A DNA stretch of 58,702 bases from CAZYMF01 sp964648215 (GCA_964648215.1 CAZYMF010000008.1:1-58702); one strand, 5' to 3'. Shown: positions 34,349-42,441, numbered from the stretch's first letter. A program made the numbers and translations. Notes: generated by a model from the letters alone, not told the origin.

Positions 34349-35134
34349 ATGACTGCCTTGGACGATCATATCCGACGGGTCACCGAATTCGTGACGGCGA
34401 TGCGCCGGCAGGGCCGGCCGGTGCGGCAATTCGTCCTGCCCCCGGGCACCGACGATCTTCGCGCCGGGCTGCCAATCCAGGTGGGAGCCGGCGCCAACCG
34501 CGGAATCATCTTGCGCAGCGAGACGTTCGTCGAGCTGGGCAACCCGGATGCCGGCTCGTGCGGGTTCGGGCTGTGGACCGACAATCAGTCCCTGCTGCAG
34601 GACGGCCGCGTCACTCTGATCGGGCCGGACATCGCGGAATCGCCTGCGGCCAGCCTGCCGTTCGGCCAGGTGGTCATGGTGGGCGGCGCGCGCCTGAGCG
34701 GCGACGACCAGGTGGCGATCGGCCAGGCGCAGGTCGTTGCCGACCAGATCGAGGGCTACATGGTGCGCAGCAGCTCGCGCAACATCTGGAGCCGGGTCAG
34801 CAAGCAGGTCGGGGCGCGCGGCTTCTCGTTCGACACGCTGGCCCGCGCGCTGATGTTCCTGATCAAGTCGGCGGTGCCCGGCGCCGAGTCGGTCGAGATC
34901 GCCTTCGTCACCTCGAGCAAGGGCGACGTGCTCGCACTCAACCAGATCGCCGAGTCGGCGCAGGAGATCGGCCGCGCCGCCCTCAAGGAGCACTGGAAGG
35001 CGCGCGGCTACGATCTCGACTGCGATCTGCACTGCGGCTCGTGCGACGACAAGACGGTCTGCGACGACATCCGCAAAGTGCTCGCCACGCGTCTGCGCAA
35101 GGACAAGGAAGCCGTGGGCGACGACGCCCCGTGA
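34349..35134 (+). CDS. Stand-alone acetyl-CoA synthase (CdhC/AcsB)-like A2 domain protein
   Basis: This 261-residue protein resembles the middle (A2) domain of CO dehydrogenase/acetyl-CoA synthase. Key stretches are ETFVELGNP (residues ~58-66), DGRVTLIGPDIAESP (85-99), LPFGQVVMVGGARL (103-116), ARGFSFDTLARALMFLIKSA (156-175) and AESVEIAFVTSSKGDV (179-194). These align by eye with AcsB DGKIEVIGPDIDQIPEG, LPLGILVDIYGRKM, KGFRFKNYGEILVAK and IVDRVQVTIFTDE. A Cys cluster follows: C225, C229, C232, C238. It recalls the start of the A-cluster domain, but the Ni-binding CGC motif and the remaining domain are absent. The N-terminal CODH-binding domain is also missing. A CoA-binding or scaffold role is plausible. 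It lies between the BCR-type subunits and a CooC-like gene. Confidence 0.72.
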   Translation: MTALDDHIRRVTEFVTAMRRQGRPVRQFVLPPGTDDLRAGLPIQVGAGANRGIILRSETFVELGNPDAGSCGFGLWTDNQSLLQDGRVTLIGPDIAESPAASLPFGQVVMVGGARLSGDDQVAIGQAQVVADQIEGYMVRSSSRNIWSRVSKQVGARGFSFDTLARALMFLIKSAVPGAESVEIAFVTSSKGDVLALNQIAESAQEIGRAALKEHWKARGYDLDCDLHCGSCDDKTVCDDIRKVLATRLRKDKEAVGDDAP

Positions 35135-35157
35135 AGGGCAGCCAAGCCGAGGTGAGC

Positions 35158-35943
35158 ATGGGAGCGCGTGCAAACGGAACCAACCTCATCAGCGTGTGCG
35201 GCAAGGGCGGCACGGGCAAAACGGTCGTCACCGCCATGATGACCCGCGCCCTGCTCGACAGCGGCCGCGCCGGCCGGCTGCTGGTCATCGACGCCGACCC
35301 GGCGCTCGGCCAACTGAGCGCGCTGGGCGCGCGCGTCACGCGCACCATGGGCCAGATCCGCGAAGACATCATCCGTACCGCGCGGCGCGGCAACCGCGAC
35401 GAGAAGGCCGAGATCGCCGACAAGGTCGACTACATGGTGTTCGACGCGCTCAGCGAGATGGACGGCTTCGCCCTGCTCGCGATGGGGCGTACGGAGTCGC
35501 TCGGCTGCTTCTGCCCGGTGAACTCGCTGTTACGCTCCGCCATCGAGACGCTGTCGCGGAGCTTCGACACCATTCTCGTCGACGGCGAAGCCGGCATCGA
35601 ACAGATCAACCGCCAGGTCACGCAGCGCCTCGACACGTTGATGATCGTCAGCGACCCCTCCGCGCGCGGCATGGAGACCGCCGCGGTCGTCAAGGACATG
35701 GTCGAACGCGAGAAGATCATCGACTGCGGCAAGATGGGCATTGTCTTCAACCGAGTCGCGGGCAACGAGCAGCTTCTCGAAGAATCCGCCCGCAGGATCG
35801 GGCTGCCCTTGTTCGGCCTGATTCCGAGCGACCCGGCGATCGCCGAGTACGATCTGGCCGGCACGCCCATCCTGCAGTTGCCGGCCGACGCGCCCGGCCC
35901 GCGCGCCGTCCGCAACGTGGTCGAGACATGCCTGCTCGGGTGA
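35158..35943 (+). CDS. CooC-like nickel-insertion ATPase (SIMIBI/MinD family)
   Basis: This 261-residue ATPase has the deviant Walker A CGKGGTGKT (residues 14-22), DADP at 45-48 and a switch region LVDGEAGIEQINRQV. It also carries the CooC-specific metal motif C117-F-C119 within LGCFCPVNSLL. In the CooC/AcsF family the CxC pair binds Ni or Zn at the dimer interface and ATP drives metal insertion into CO dehydrogenase or acetyl-CoA synthase. No CO dehydrogenase is in this window. The direct neighbours are an ACS-like domain protein (upstream, 23 bp) and a HypB-like GTPase (downstream, 17 bp), so it probably matures a metal site in this cluster's own enzyme. Confidence 0.9.
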   Translation: MGARANGTNLISVCGKGGTGKTVVTAMMTRALLDSGRAGRLLVIDADPALGQLSALGARVTRTMGQIREDIIRTARRGNRDEKAEIADKVDYMVFDALSEMDGFALLAMGRTESLGCFCPVNSLLRSAIETLSRSFDTILVDGEAGIEQINRQVTQRLDTLMIVSDPSARGMETAAVVKDMVEREKIIDCGKMGIVFNRVAGNEQLLEESARRIGLPLFGLIPSDPAIAEYDLAGTPILQLPADAPGPRAVRNVVETCLLG

Positions 35944-35960
35944 GAAAGTGAGGCGCCGTC

Positions 35961-36698
35961 ATGTGTGAAGAGTGCGGCTGCGAGGCTCCACCGAGTCGGT
36001 TCGGCCACGGTCATGACCATGACCACGGGCATGGCCACGAACACGAACACGAACACGAGCACGGTCGGCACGACCATGCCGACAACGGGCACACCGCTCG
36101 CCACAACCGCGAGCACTTCGTCGAACACGGCGTTTTCGCGGTGAGCCTGATCGGCGCGCCCGGCTGCGGCAAGACCGAGCTGGTGCGGGCGACCGCGAAA
36201 GCCGCCGCCCGCCTGCGTCTCGGTGCGATCAAGGGCGACCTCGCCAGCGGCGGTGACGCCCAGCGCCTGAACGCGGCCGGCGTGCGTTCGACCGCAGTCA
36301 TCACCGGCGCCGCCTGGCATCTCGATGCCGGGCACGTGCACGACGCGCTGCACGATCTTCCTCTCGGCAATCTCGACTACCTGTTCGTCGAGCACGTCGG
36401 CGACCTCATCTCCGCCGCGCTCCACGATCTCGGTCAGGCGGTCAACGTCGTCGTCCTCTCCGTCACCGAAGGCGAGGCTGCGCCGCTCAAGTACCCGGTC
36501 ACCTTTCGCCAGGCCGATCTCGTCGTCTTGAGCAAGATCGATCTCCTGCCCTACCTGCCGGAGGTGCGCGTCGAGGCCATCGAGGAGAGCATCGCCCGTC
36601 TCATGCCGCGACCGGCACTGATCCCCGTGTCGGCCCGCACCGGCCAGGGCATGGACCGCTGGATCGACTGGCTCGCCGGGGCGCGCTCGTCGGGCTGA
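35961..36698 (+). CDS. HypB-like nickel-binding GTPase with histidine-rich N-terminus
   Basis: The 245-residue protein begins MCEECGCEAP, the CxxCGC high-affinity nickel motif of HypB (C2, C5, C7). A histidine-rich stretch follows (residues 16-56, about 15 His), typical of nickel-storing HypB forms. The G domain has P-loop GAPGCGKT (65-72), KGDLASGGDAQRL, VVLSVTEG, PLKYPVTFRQADLVVLSKID and the C-terminal PVSARTGQGMDRWIDWL. The HypB G-domain metal site, normally NLVCPA, is DLISAA (~148-153), so the Cys is lost. HypB delivers Ni to [NiFe]-hydrogenase, but none is seen here. Delivery to a different Ni enzyme in this operon is inferred. Confidence 0.88.
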   Translation: MCEECGCEAPPSRFGHGHDHDHGHGHEHEHEHEHGRHDHADNGHTARHNREHFVEHGVFAVSLIGAPGCGKTELVRATAKAAARLRLGAIKGDLASGGDAQRLNAAGVRSTAVITGAAWHLDAGHVHDALHDLPLGNLDYLFVEHVGDLISAALHDLGQAVNVVVLSVTEGEAAPLKYPVTFRQADLVVLSKIDLLPYLPEVRVEAIEESIARLMPRPALIPVSARTGQGMDRWIDWLAGARSSG

Positions 36699-36729
36699 CA
36701 GAGAACCGGCAACCGAGGAGAGGAATGAA

Positions 36730-38202
36730 ATGGCAGATGCAGCGTACGACGTGATCGTGGTCGGAGCGGGCTTCGGCGGCAGCGCCTGCGCCGGGCTGCT
36801 CGCCAAGCGCGGGCTCAAGGTGTTGCTGGTCGAGAAGAACGCGCGCGCCGGCGGCAAGGCGATGAGCATCTCCAAGAACGGCTTCACCTACACCGCCTGG
36901 GTCGTCATCGGCGCGCCGGTGGTCGGCAATCTCTACGAAACGGTCGCCCGAGAGCTGGGCGTCGCCGACCTGATCGAGCTGGTCACGCCCGGGTCGCCGG
37001 CCAGTCTCTACAAAACCTCGTCGGGCAACTACACCAAGGTGCCCGACATGCCGGTAGGCCAGAGCGACCCGAACGCCATCTTCGATTGGCTGGAGATCAA
37101 GCCGGAGGACCGCGAGGCGGCGCTGATGTTCTTCGCCGAGCTGACGATGATGCCGCCCGAGGAGATCAACCAGCTGCACGGCGTCAGTTTCCGGGAATGG
37201 ATCGACCGGCACGACATCCCGCGCTCGCTGTACGCGTTCCTGGTGAGCAACTGCTGCGACGGCATGTTCATGGTGCCGGTGGATCAGCTCGAGGCGGCGG
37301 AGGCCATCGCCAGCTTGCAGGACATGTTTCTCCGCCACGGCGGAATGTTCTGCCGCGGCGGCTACGGTCGCGTCGCCGAGGCCTACTGCGAAGCCGTGCG
37401 GCGCCACGGCGGCACCGTGCTGATGAAGGCCAAGACGGAGCAGATCCTGGTGGCGGACGGTGCGGTCACCGGCGTGGTCACCAGTCAGGGCACGTTCAAC
37501 GCGCCGATCGTCGTCAGCAACGCCGGCCTGCAGCCGACGGTCATGAAGCTGGTGGGCGAGCGGCACTTCGGTCCGGACTACCGGCAGTATGTGAAGCGGC
37601 TGATCCCTTCATGGGCGCTGCTCGGTCACCGCTACTTCCTACGCAAGCCGGTGACCGACGCGCCGTACGGCGTCGTATTCTCCGACGACAGCCCGTGGAG
37701 CCTCGATCGGCTCAACGAGGCAAACGCCGGCCAGGCATCGCGCGAGGGGGTCGTCTACTTCGAGGTGCCGTCGAACTACGATCCGGCGGCGGCCCCGCCG
37801 GGCAAGCAGCTGATGATCACCGGCTCCTTCTGCCCGCCGAGCCCGCAGATGACACAGGACGAAATCGCCGCGTGGGCCAAAGCCGGCGAGGAGATCATCT
37901 TCAAGGCCTTCCCCGAGCTGGAGGGCGCGATCGAGGACAAGGAGCTGTACACGCCCAAGGACGTCTCCAACCTCACCCGTGAGTCGGTGCTGCCCGGCCA
38001 CGGCGGCGAAACCATCGGCCTGGGCCAGATCGTCGGGCAGTGCGGCCCGAGCAAGCCGTCGATCGAAGCACCGATCCGCGGCCTGTTCTTCGTCGGCTGC
38101 GATGCCGGTGGCACCGGGGTCGGCACGCAGCAGGCGATCGAATCCGGCATGAACGTCGCCGACGCGGTGCTCCGCCACCACCAGGCGTCGACGGCATCCT
38201 GA
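36730..38202 (+). CDS. CrtI-like FAD oxidoreductase H (short type)
   Basis: This is a 490-residue paralogue of G. VIVVGAGFGGSACAGLLAKR is the FAD loop, with GAGFGG where classical members have GxGPGG, and NARAGGKAMSISKNGFTYTA follows. GGMFCRGGYGRVAEAYCEAV, VVSNAGLQPTVMKLVGERHF and VLPGHGGETIGLGQIVGQCG match G closely. The C-terminal FAD motif is GLFFVGCDAGGTGVGTQQAI. GAGGAGAGG precedes the ATG. G and H flank the activase-BCR-ACS-CooC-HypB genes on both sides, which suggests they work with that complex, perhaps as alternative electron partners. Confidence 0.88.
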   Translation: MADAAYDVIVVGAGFGGSACAGLLAKRGLKVLLVEKNARAGGKAMSISKNGFTYTAWVVIGAPVVGNLYETVARELGVADLIELVTPGSPASLYKTSSGNYTKVPDMPVGQSDPNAIFDWLEIKPEDREAALMFFAELTMMPPEEINQLHGVSFREWIDRHDIPRSLYAFLVSNCCDGMFMVPVDQLEAAEAIASLQDMFLRHGGMFCRGGYGRVAEAYCEAVRRHGGTVLMKAKTEQILVADGAVTGVVTSQGTFNAPIVVSNAGLQPTVMKLVGERHFGPDYRQYVKRLIPSWALLGHRYFLRKPVTDAPYGVVFSDDSPWSLDRLNEANAGQASREGVVYFEVPSNYDPAAAPPGKQLMITGSFCPPSPQMTQDEIAAWAKAGEEIIFKAFPELEGAIEDKELYTPKDVSNLTRESVLPGHGGETIGLGQIVGQCGPSKPSIEAPIRGLFFVGCDAGGTGVGTQQAIESGMNVADAVLRHHQASTAS

Positions 38203-38233
38203 CCTCGGGGTGCGGTCAGGCGAGGACGGTCGC

Positions 38234-40159
38234 ATGAAACTCTTCGAACGCGCCAGCATCGGTACCATGGAGCTCAAGAATCGAGTCGCCATGGCGCCCA
38301 TGGGAACCGCCGGGATCGCCGACGCCGATATGGGTTACTCGCGCCGGCTGATCGACTTCTACGCCGCCCGCGCCCGCGGCGGGACCGGGATGATCATCAC
38401 CGGCGCCGCGATCGTCAACACCCGTATCGAGGGGGGCCTCGCCCATTTCCTGCCCCGCCTCGATGCGCCCCAGTACGTCTCGCGCCTGAGCGAGCTGTGC
38501 GACGCCGTCCATCACTACGGCGCCAAGCTGGTCGTGCAGCTGAGCGCCGGCTTCGGCCGCGTGAATTATCTGCTGGGCAACAGCATTCCGCCGATCTCCG
38601 CGTCCGCGGTCCCGTGCTTCCGCGACCCCAACGTCTCGACGCGGCCGCTGACGGTCGAGGAGATCGGCGAGATCATGATGTCCTTCGCCATGGCCGCCGC
38701 CATGGCGAAGATGGCCGGCGTCGATGCGATCGAGGTTCAGGGCTACGGCGGCTACCTGATCGACCAGTTCCAGACGGCGCTGTGGAACCAACGCAGCGAC
38801 CAATACGGCGGCGACCTGGACGGCCGGCTGCGCTTTCCGCTCGAGATCATCGGCGCCACCCGGGCGATGGTCGGACCGGATTTCCCGATCATCTACAAGT
38901 TCACGCCGGAGCACTACATCGCCGGCGGCCGTCATCTCGAAGAGGGATTGGAGCTCGCCCGGCGCCTGGAGCAGGCGGGCGTCGACGCGTTGCACGTCGA
39001 CGCCGGCTGCTACGAAGTGTGGAACCGCGTCATCCCGAGCATGTACGAGGAGCCCGCGTGCCAGATTCCCCTGGCGGAGGCGGTGAAGGCGGTCGTCGAG
39101 CTGCCGATCATCGCCCACGGCAAGCTCGGCAACCCAGCCGTCGCCCAGCGGGTCATCGCAGACGGCAAGGCGGACTTCGTCGCCCTCGGCCGGCCGCTGC
39201 TCGCCGATCCGGAGTGGGCGAAGAAGGTGAAGGAAGGCCGCGTCGACGACATCCGCCCGTGCATCGCCTGCAACGAGGTCTGCCTCGGCAAACGCTTCTA
39301 TCTGAGCTGCACGGTGAACCCGCAGACCGGCCTGGAACGCGAGTACGCGCTCACCCCGGTTGAACGGAAGAAGAAGGTGTTGGTCATCGGCGGCGGTCCC
39401 GGCGGCCTGGAAGCCGCCCGCACGGCGGCGGTGCGCGGCTGTGACGTCACCCTGTGGGAGAAGACGGATCACCTGGGCGGCAAGCTGCGCATCGCCGCGG
39501 TCCCCGAGTTCAAGCGCGACCTGCGGCCGCTGATCGACTACCTCTCCACGCAGGCGGGCAAGGCCGGCGCCAGGATCGAGTTGAAGAAGACCGCCACGCC
39601 CGAGGCCGTCCGGCAACACAACCCGGACGTGGTCATCCTCGCCACTGGGTCGACCTTCACGATGCCCGCGGTCCCCGGCGTCGATCAGGGGCACGTGCTC
39701 AACACCGTGGAGCTGTACGAAGGGCGCAGGCCGGTGGGCGAGCGGGTGCTGGTCGTCGGCGGTGGCCTGTGCGGCTGCGAAGCCGCGGCCTACCTGGCGC
39801 AGCAGGGCAAAACGGTCACCGTCATCGAGATGACCGACGAAGTGGTGTCCGAGCGCACCAAGACCATCAACACCGTGCTGGCAATCCAGGCGCTGCTGGC
39901 GCAGACGCAGGTCGAGGTGCTGACGCGGACCAAGCTCGTCGCCGTCACCGCGACCGGCGCGGTGGTCGAGCGCAAGGGCGCGACGGAGGAGCTGGCCGCG
40001 GACACGGTGGTCATTGCCACCGGCTTCGCCTCGAACCTCGCCCTGCGCGATGCCCTCGAAGCGCACATCCCCGACGTCGTCACCATCGGCGACTGCACCA
40101 AGCCGCGCAACATTGACGAAGCCATCTGGGAAGGCTTTCACGCCGCCCGCGTGCTGTAA
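38234..40159 (+). CDS. BaiCD/2,4-dienoyl-CoA reductase-like FMN/FAD/[4Fe-4S] oxidoreductase (2)
   Basis: This is a 641-residue OYE-type flavoenzyme, paralogous to 11346-13334. The N-terminal barrel begins MKLFERASIGTMELKNRVAM, then VDAIEVQGYGGYLIDQF and NQRSDQYGGDLDGRLRFPLE. The cluster motif CIACNEVCLGKRFYLSC has a shorter last loop than usual. The FAD and NAD(P) domains carry VLVIGGGPGGLEAARTAA and VLVVGGGLCGCEAAAYLA. The family reduces enones and dienoyl-CoAs. It lies 31 bp after flavoprotein H, at the downstream end of the array operon, and may reduce double bonds made or moved by the desaturase-like proteins. Confidence 0.92.
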   Translation: MKLFERASIGTMELKNRVAMAPMGTAGIADADMGYSRRLIDFYAARARGGTGMIITGAAIVNTRIEGGLAHFLPRLDAPQYVSRLSELCDAVHHYGAKLVVQLSAGFGRVNYLLGNSIPPISASAVPCFRDPNVSTRPLTVEEIGEIMMSFAMAAAMAKMAGVDAIEVQGYGGYLIDQFQTALWNQRSDQYGGDLDGRLRFPLEIIGATRAMVGPDFPIIYKFTPEHYIAGGRHLEEGLELARRLEQAGVDALHVDAGCYEVWNRVIPSMYEEPACQIPLAEAVKAVVELPIIAHGKLGNPAVAQRVIADGKADFVALGRPLLADPEWAKKVKEGRVDDIRPCIACNEVCLGKRFYLSCTVNPQTGLEREYALTPVERKKKVLVIGGGPGGLEAARTAAVRGCDVTLWEKTDHLGGKLRIAAVPEFKRDLRPLIDYLSTQAGKAGARIELKKTATPEAVRQHNPDVVILATGSTFTMPAVPGVDQGHVLNTVELYEGRRPVGERVLVVGGGLCGCEAAAYLAQQGKTVTVIEMTDEVVSERTKTINTVLAIQALLAQTQVEVLTRTKLVAVTATGAVVERKGATEELAADTVVIATGFASNLALRDALEAHIPDVVTIGDCTKPRNIDEAIWEGFHAARVL

Positions 40160-40312
40160 GGACGGACAACGGGAACAAACGACAACAGGTGCGCCATGCC
40201 GGAGGCTGCCGTCTTGGAGGTGTTACTCCGCCACGAGTGTCGCTGCCAACGCGAGCGGCGGGCTGTCTGACAACGGGGTTTGCCGCAGCGAGGAGGGGAG
40301 GGAGTGAGCCGC

Positions 40313-41260
40313 ATGACACCGAAACCACCGCGAATGGAGGGAACCATCCCTCTCCCGGATGGGCGGCGGCTCGGCTTTGCCGAGTTCGGGGTGCCGCACG
40401 GCAAGCCGATCTTCTGGTTCCATGGCACGCCGGGTGCCCGGCGCCAGATTCCACCGGAGGCACGATTGGCCGCTCTGAAACGTGGCGTTCGGCTCATTGG
40501 GCTCGATCGCCCCGGTGTCGGCGACTCGACGGCGCACTTGTACCCGTCGTTTCTGGCGTGGGCGCATGACATCGAGGCGGTGGCGGATCGGCTGGGTATC
40601 GAGCATTTCGGGTTGATAGGCCTGTCGGGCGGCGGGCCGTACGTGCTCGCGTGCGCCCGTGCCCTGCCGGAGCGTGTGGTTGCCGGAGCCGTGCTGGGCG
40701 GGGTGGCGCCGACGGTTGGGCCCGAGGCCGCACCGGGGGGTCTGGTGCGGCTCGCGGCTCACGTCGAGCCCGTGCTCAAGTACCTGCACGAGCCGGTCGG
40801 CGTGCTGCTGACCGCATTGGTGTGGAGCTTGCGGCCGGCCGCATCGCCGGTGTTCAACCTGTTCATGCGCCTGTCACCCAAGGGCGACCAATTGGTCTTC
40901 GCCAGACCCGAGATGAAGGCGATGTTCTTGGACGATCTGCTGCACGGCAGTCGTTGGGGGCTGCGCGCCCCGGTCTACGATCTCGTGTTGTTCGGCCGTC
41001 CCTGGGGATTTCACCTGCGCGACATCCGGGTGCCGATCCGCTTCTGGCACGGCGACGCCGACCCCCTGGTCCCGCTGGCGCACGGCCGGCACCAGGCGCA
41101 GCTCGTGCCCAATTCCAGGTTGTACGTGCGCCCCGGCGAGAGCCATCTGGGCAGCCTGGCTTCGGCGGAAGAGGTCCTCGGCGACCTCTTGTCACTCTGG
41201 CCCCGAGAGGCAAAGCGGCGCGCCGCCACGGAGCCCGTGGCCAGCGCAAGCAGCGCCTGA
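40313..41260 (+). CDS. Alpha/beta hydrolase
   Basis: This is a 315-residue alpha/beta-hydrolase-fold protein. The chosen ATG follows GGGAGGGAG; a GTG nine bases earlier is an alternative. The N-terminus LPDGRRLGFAEFGVPHGKPI and FWFHGTPGARR carry the oxyanion loop. The nucleophile elbow is GLSGGGP (Ser near residue 108). The acid is likely in HGDADPLVP, and the catalytic His in GESHLGS near the C-terminus. It could be an esterase, thioesterase or C-C bond hydrolase; the sequence does not decide. It ends the plus-strand block, converging on the sterol operon with only 11 bp between stops. Confidence 0.88.
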   Translation: MTPKPPRMEGTIPLPDGRRLGFAEFGVPHGKPIFWFHGTPGARRQIPPEARLAALKRGVRLIGLDRPGVGDSTAHLYPSFLAWAHDIEAVADRLGIEHFGLIGLSGGGPYVLACARALPERVVAGAVLGGVAPTVGPEAAPGGLVRLAAHVEPVLKYLHEPVGVLLTALVWSLRPAASPVFNLFMRLSPKGDQLVFARPEMKAMFLDDLLHGSRWGLRAPVYDLVLFGRPWGFHLRDIRVPIRFWHGDADPLVPLAHGRHQAQLVPNSRLYVRPGESHLGSLASAEEVLGDLLSLWPREAKRRAATEPVASASSA

Positions 41261-41274
41261 CGGCGCGGCCGTCA
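41258..41274. terminator. Convergent-gene hairpin TGACGGC-GCG-GCCGTCA
   Basis: Seven-base perfect arms surround a 3-base loop. The left arm starts with the stop codon of the alpha/beta hydrolase and the right arm is the stop codon of the Ltp2-like gene on the other strand. There is no T-run, so it is at best a weak or Rho-assisted bidirectional terminator. Confidence 0.5.
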
Positions 41275-42438
41275 CGCCCTGCCGAGGATCATCGCGCTCG
41301 TGGGCACGCCGACGCCGGCCGTCACCAGCACGTGGTCGGCTTTTTCGGGCTGATTGACCGAGGTGCCGCGGATGAGTCGCACGCCCTCGTTGACGCCGTT
41401 CACGCCGTGGATGTACGCCTCGCTGAGCTGCCCGCCGTGGGTGTTACTCGGCAGCCGGCCGCCGACTTCGAGGTTGCCGTTCTTGATGAAGTCCTTGGCC
41501 TCACCGGGCTTGCAGAAGCCGAAGGACTCCAGCTGCCACAGCACGATCGGCGAGAAGGCGTCGTAGAGGACCGCCGCGTCGATGTCGTCTGCCCGCAGAC
41601 CCGACTGCTCGTACACCTGCTTCGCCACCAGGTCCATCTCCGGCAAGCTGGCGATGTCGGGCCGGTAGAAGCTGGTCATCACTTCCTGGTCGGCTCCGGC
41701 GCCCTGCGCCACGCCGCGGATGATCGCCGGCGGCTGCTTGAGGTCGCGGGCGCGCTCGGGGGTCGTGACCACCACGGCGCAGCCGCCATCCGTCTCCTGA
41801 CAGCAGTCGAAGAGATGCAGCGGCTCGACGATCCACCGGGAGCTCTGGTGCTCCTCCACGGTCAGCGGCTTGCCGTAGAAGAACGCGTTGGGGTTGGTGA
41901 CCGCGTGCTTGCGCGTCGACACCGCCACCTGCGCCAGATCGGTGCTGGTGGCGCCGTACTGGTGCATGTAGCGTTGCGTGAACATGGCCACCCAGCTCGC
42001 CGGCGTCAGCAGGCCGTACGGGATGTACCAGCCCCAATGGATGAGATCGGAGGTCGTGACCGTGCCGCCGACGCCTTCACTATATCGCTGGCCGGAGCGG
42101 CCGTTGAGCGCACGGTAGCAGACGACGACCTCGGCCATGCCGGTCGCGATCGCCATCGCCGCCTGATGCAACAAGCCGGTGGCGGCGCCGCCGCCGTGCG
42201 GCACGCGGCTGAACATCGTCAGATCCCCGATCCCGACCGCGCGCGCCACCTCGATGTCGTCGCTGGTGTCGAGGGTGAACGTGGTCATGCCGTCGACGTC
42301 GCTCGGCTTGAGGCCGCAGTCATCGAGCGCGTTGCGCACGGACTCGGCCGCGAGCTGCAGCTCCGAGCGACCGGAGTTCTTGGAGAACTCGGTGGCCCCG
42401 ATGCCGACGATGGCCGCTTGATCCTTGATTGAGCGCAT
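41272..42438 (-). CDS. ltp2: Ltp2-like steroid side-chain retro-aldolase (thiolase fold)
   Basis: This 388-residue protein matches mycobacterial Ltp2 throughout: AAIVGIGATEFSKNSGRSEL, GKPLTVEEHQSSRW, LFDCCQETDGG, PGEAKDFIKNG, GGRLPSNTHGGQLSEAYIHG and GTSVN near the end. The loop where thiolases have their nucleophilic Cys reads VPHGGGAATG, as expected for an aldolase rather than a thiolase. In Mycobacterium, Ltp2 with the DUF35 domain of ChsH2 cleaves the 17-hydroxy C22-CoA intermediate to androstenedione (or a relative) and propionyl-CoA. Genes for the ChsH1- and ChsH2-like hydratases lie directly upstream (3 bp and 449 bp). It is the last gene of the operon. Confidence 0.9.
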   Translation of the reverse strand: MRSIKDQAAIVGIGATEFSKNSGRSELQLAAESVRNALDDCGLKPSDVDGMTTFTLDTSDDIEVARAVGIGDLTMFSRVPHGGGAATGLLHQAAMAIATGMAEVVVCYRALNGRSGQRYSEGVGGTVTTSDLIHWGWYIPYGLLTPASWVAMFTQRYMHQYGATSTDLAQVAVSTRKHAVTNPNAFFYGKPLTVEEHQSSRWIVEPLHLFDCCQETDGGCAVVVTTPERARDLKQPPAIIRGVAQGAGADQEVMTSFYRPDIASLPEMDLVAKQVYEQSGLRADDIDAAVLYDAFSPIVLWQLESFGFCKPGEAKDFIKNGNLEVGGRLPSNTHGGQLSEAYIHGVNGVNEGVRLIRGTSVNQPEKADHVLVTAGVGVPTSAMILGRA

Positions 42439-42441
42439 GCC

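Noticed and set aside
34349..35943. Complete CODH/ACS (Wood-Ljungdahl) locus
   Set aside because: Only an ACS-like middle domain and a CooC-like ATPase are present; no CODH catalytic subunit, corrinoid protein or full A-cluster was found.
18619..38202. Carotenoid biosynthesis cluster
   Set aside because: CrtI-like proteins are abundant, but no phytoene synthase, cyclase or prenyltransferase gene is visible and most copies are of the PYROXD2-like type.
40173..40181. GAACAAACG half-site before the alpha/beta hydrolase, as a fifth operator
   Set aside because: The right half (ACAACAGGT) shows no symmetry; a 9-bp half match alone is too weak.
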